The notes beneath the pieces are model-generated. The model worked only from the letters and a program-made list of their open reading frames with translations. It was not told the DNA's origin and did not search any database. Shown one piece after another: positions 63,804 to 64,000 of a stretch of DNA of 64,000 nucleotides; position 1 is the stretch's first letter; every line of letters begins with the position of its first letter. The position numbers and the translations under genes were made by a program. Source of the DNA: G963666945 sp963666945 (lineage in GTDB: Bacteria > Bacteroidota > Bacteroidia > Bacteroidales > Marinifilaceae); contig CAXXRT010000045.1 of the NCBI GenBank assembly GCA_963666945.2, positions 31,522 to 95,521 on the forward strand, in the 5' to 3' direction.

Positions 63804-64000
63804 TTAAAATGTGATATTTAATCCCAATGTGAATAAACGCATTGGTACATAGGAGTTAGAGATTACACCGCTATAAGACTGCTGTGGATCCATACCCTTA
63901 CGTGATGATTTTAACCAAAGGTTCTCGCCGGAGAAATAAACACCAAGATCAGCAACTTTAAGTTTAGATGTAATTTCTTTAGGAAATCGTAAGATAGAGT
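63804..64000 (-). CDS. SusC family TonB-dependent receptor, C-terminal end only
   Basis: 65 codons up to the TAA at 63804-63806. Reads LRFPKEITSKLKVADLGVYF, SGENLWLKSSRKGMDPQQSY and ends LFTLGLNITF, the typical last barrel strands with terminal Phe. It precedes susD by 16 bp on the same strand. The rest lies beyond the window. Confidence 0.9.
   Translation of the reverse strand, partial: SILRFPKEITSKLKVADLGVYFSGENLWLKSSRKGMDPQQSYSGVISNSYVPMRLFTLGLNITF

Overview
The window comes from an AT-rich member of the Bacteroidota, most likely a Bacteroidales or Marinilabiliales-type organism. The evidence is three SusC/SusD outer-membrane uptake loci (one cut by the right edge), ECF sigma/FecR regulators, TAnnTTTG -7 boxes with TTTG about 19-21 bp upstream, a FatA-like acyl-ACP thioesterase, fused FtcD and several family-typical DUF proteins (DUF4105, DUF6249, DUF4252, DUF4843). 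No phage, integrase, transposase or CRISPR array was seen.

Layout. 1-13 kb is housekeeping: a flavodoxin-fold quinone reductase, tRNA-Tyr/tRNA-Gly, ClpB, OsmC, RsmE, acyl-ACP thioesterase, TruA, YggS, a dihydroorotate-dehydrogenase-like protein and a ZIP transporter. At 4.6-5.2 kb lie two near-identical tandem small-RNA genes. 13-36 kb holds two complete ECF sigma - FecR - STN/SusC - SusD operons. They enclose a TlpA-type thioredoxin lipoprotein and a GH20 hexosaminidase. The second operon ends with a metallopeptidase-like lipoprotein that has lost its zinc site. 36-43.7 kb carries a YfcC transporter and leuA-leuC-leuD-leuB (minus strand), with leuC and leuD full of indels. 43.7-46.7 kb has ArfB, a zinc-protease/RimK fusion and a hexapeptide acyltransferase. 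46.8-53.4 kb is ilvD-ilvB-ilvN-ilvC-ilvA. 54-56.6 kb is a sigma/anti-sigma/DUF4252 operon. 56.7-60 kb is hutI-ftcD (histidine degradation). Next come an FAD disulfide oxidoreductase and a divergent Crp/Fnr regulator. The window ends in a third SusD/SusC pair whose codon and base composition look clearly less AT-rich.

How the genes work together. leuABCD and ilvABCDN form a complete branched-chain amino-acid pathway. Both leuA and ilvD are preceded by two successive Leu/Ile/Val-rich leader peptides, each followed by a terminator. The last codons of each leader (GGAAGGG-like) can pair with the terminator's 5' arm, giving four copies of a simple two-state attenuator. The SusCD loci look like trans-envelope signalling cassettes: STN domain in SusC, FecR in the inner membrane, ECF sigma in the cytoplasm.

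Most unusual items: a pair of about 190-bp structured repeats (39162-39351, 54166-54357) whose stems covary between copies and which both sit directly at a stop codon; the tandem sRNA genes; the tandem attenuators; the zinc-site-less metallopeptidase; and at least 15 frame-breaking indels, nearly all single-base insertions, concentrated in a few genes. Those indels raise the question of assembly error versus real decay.
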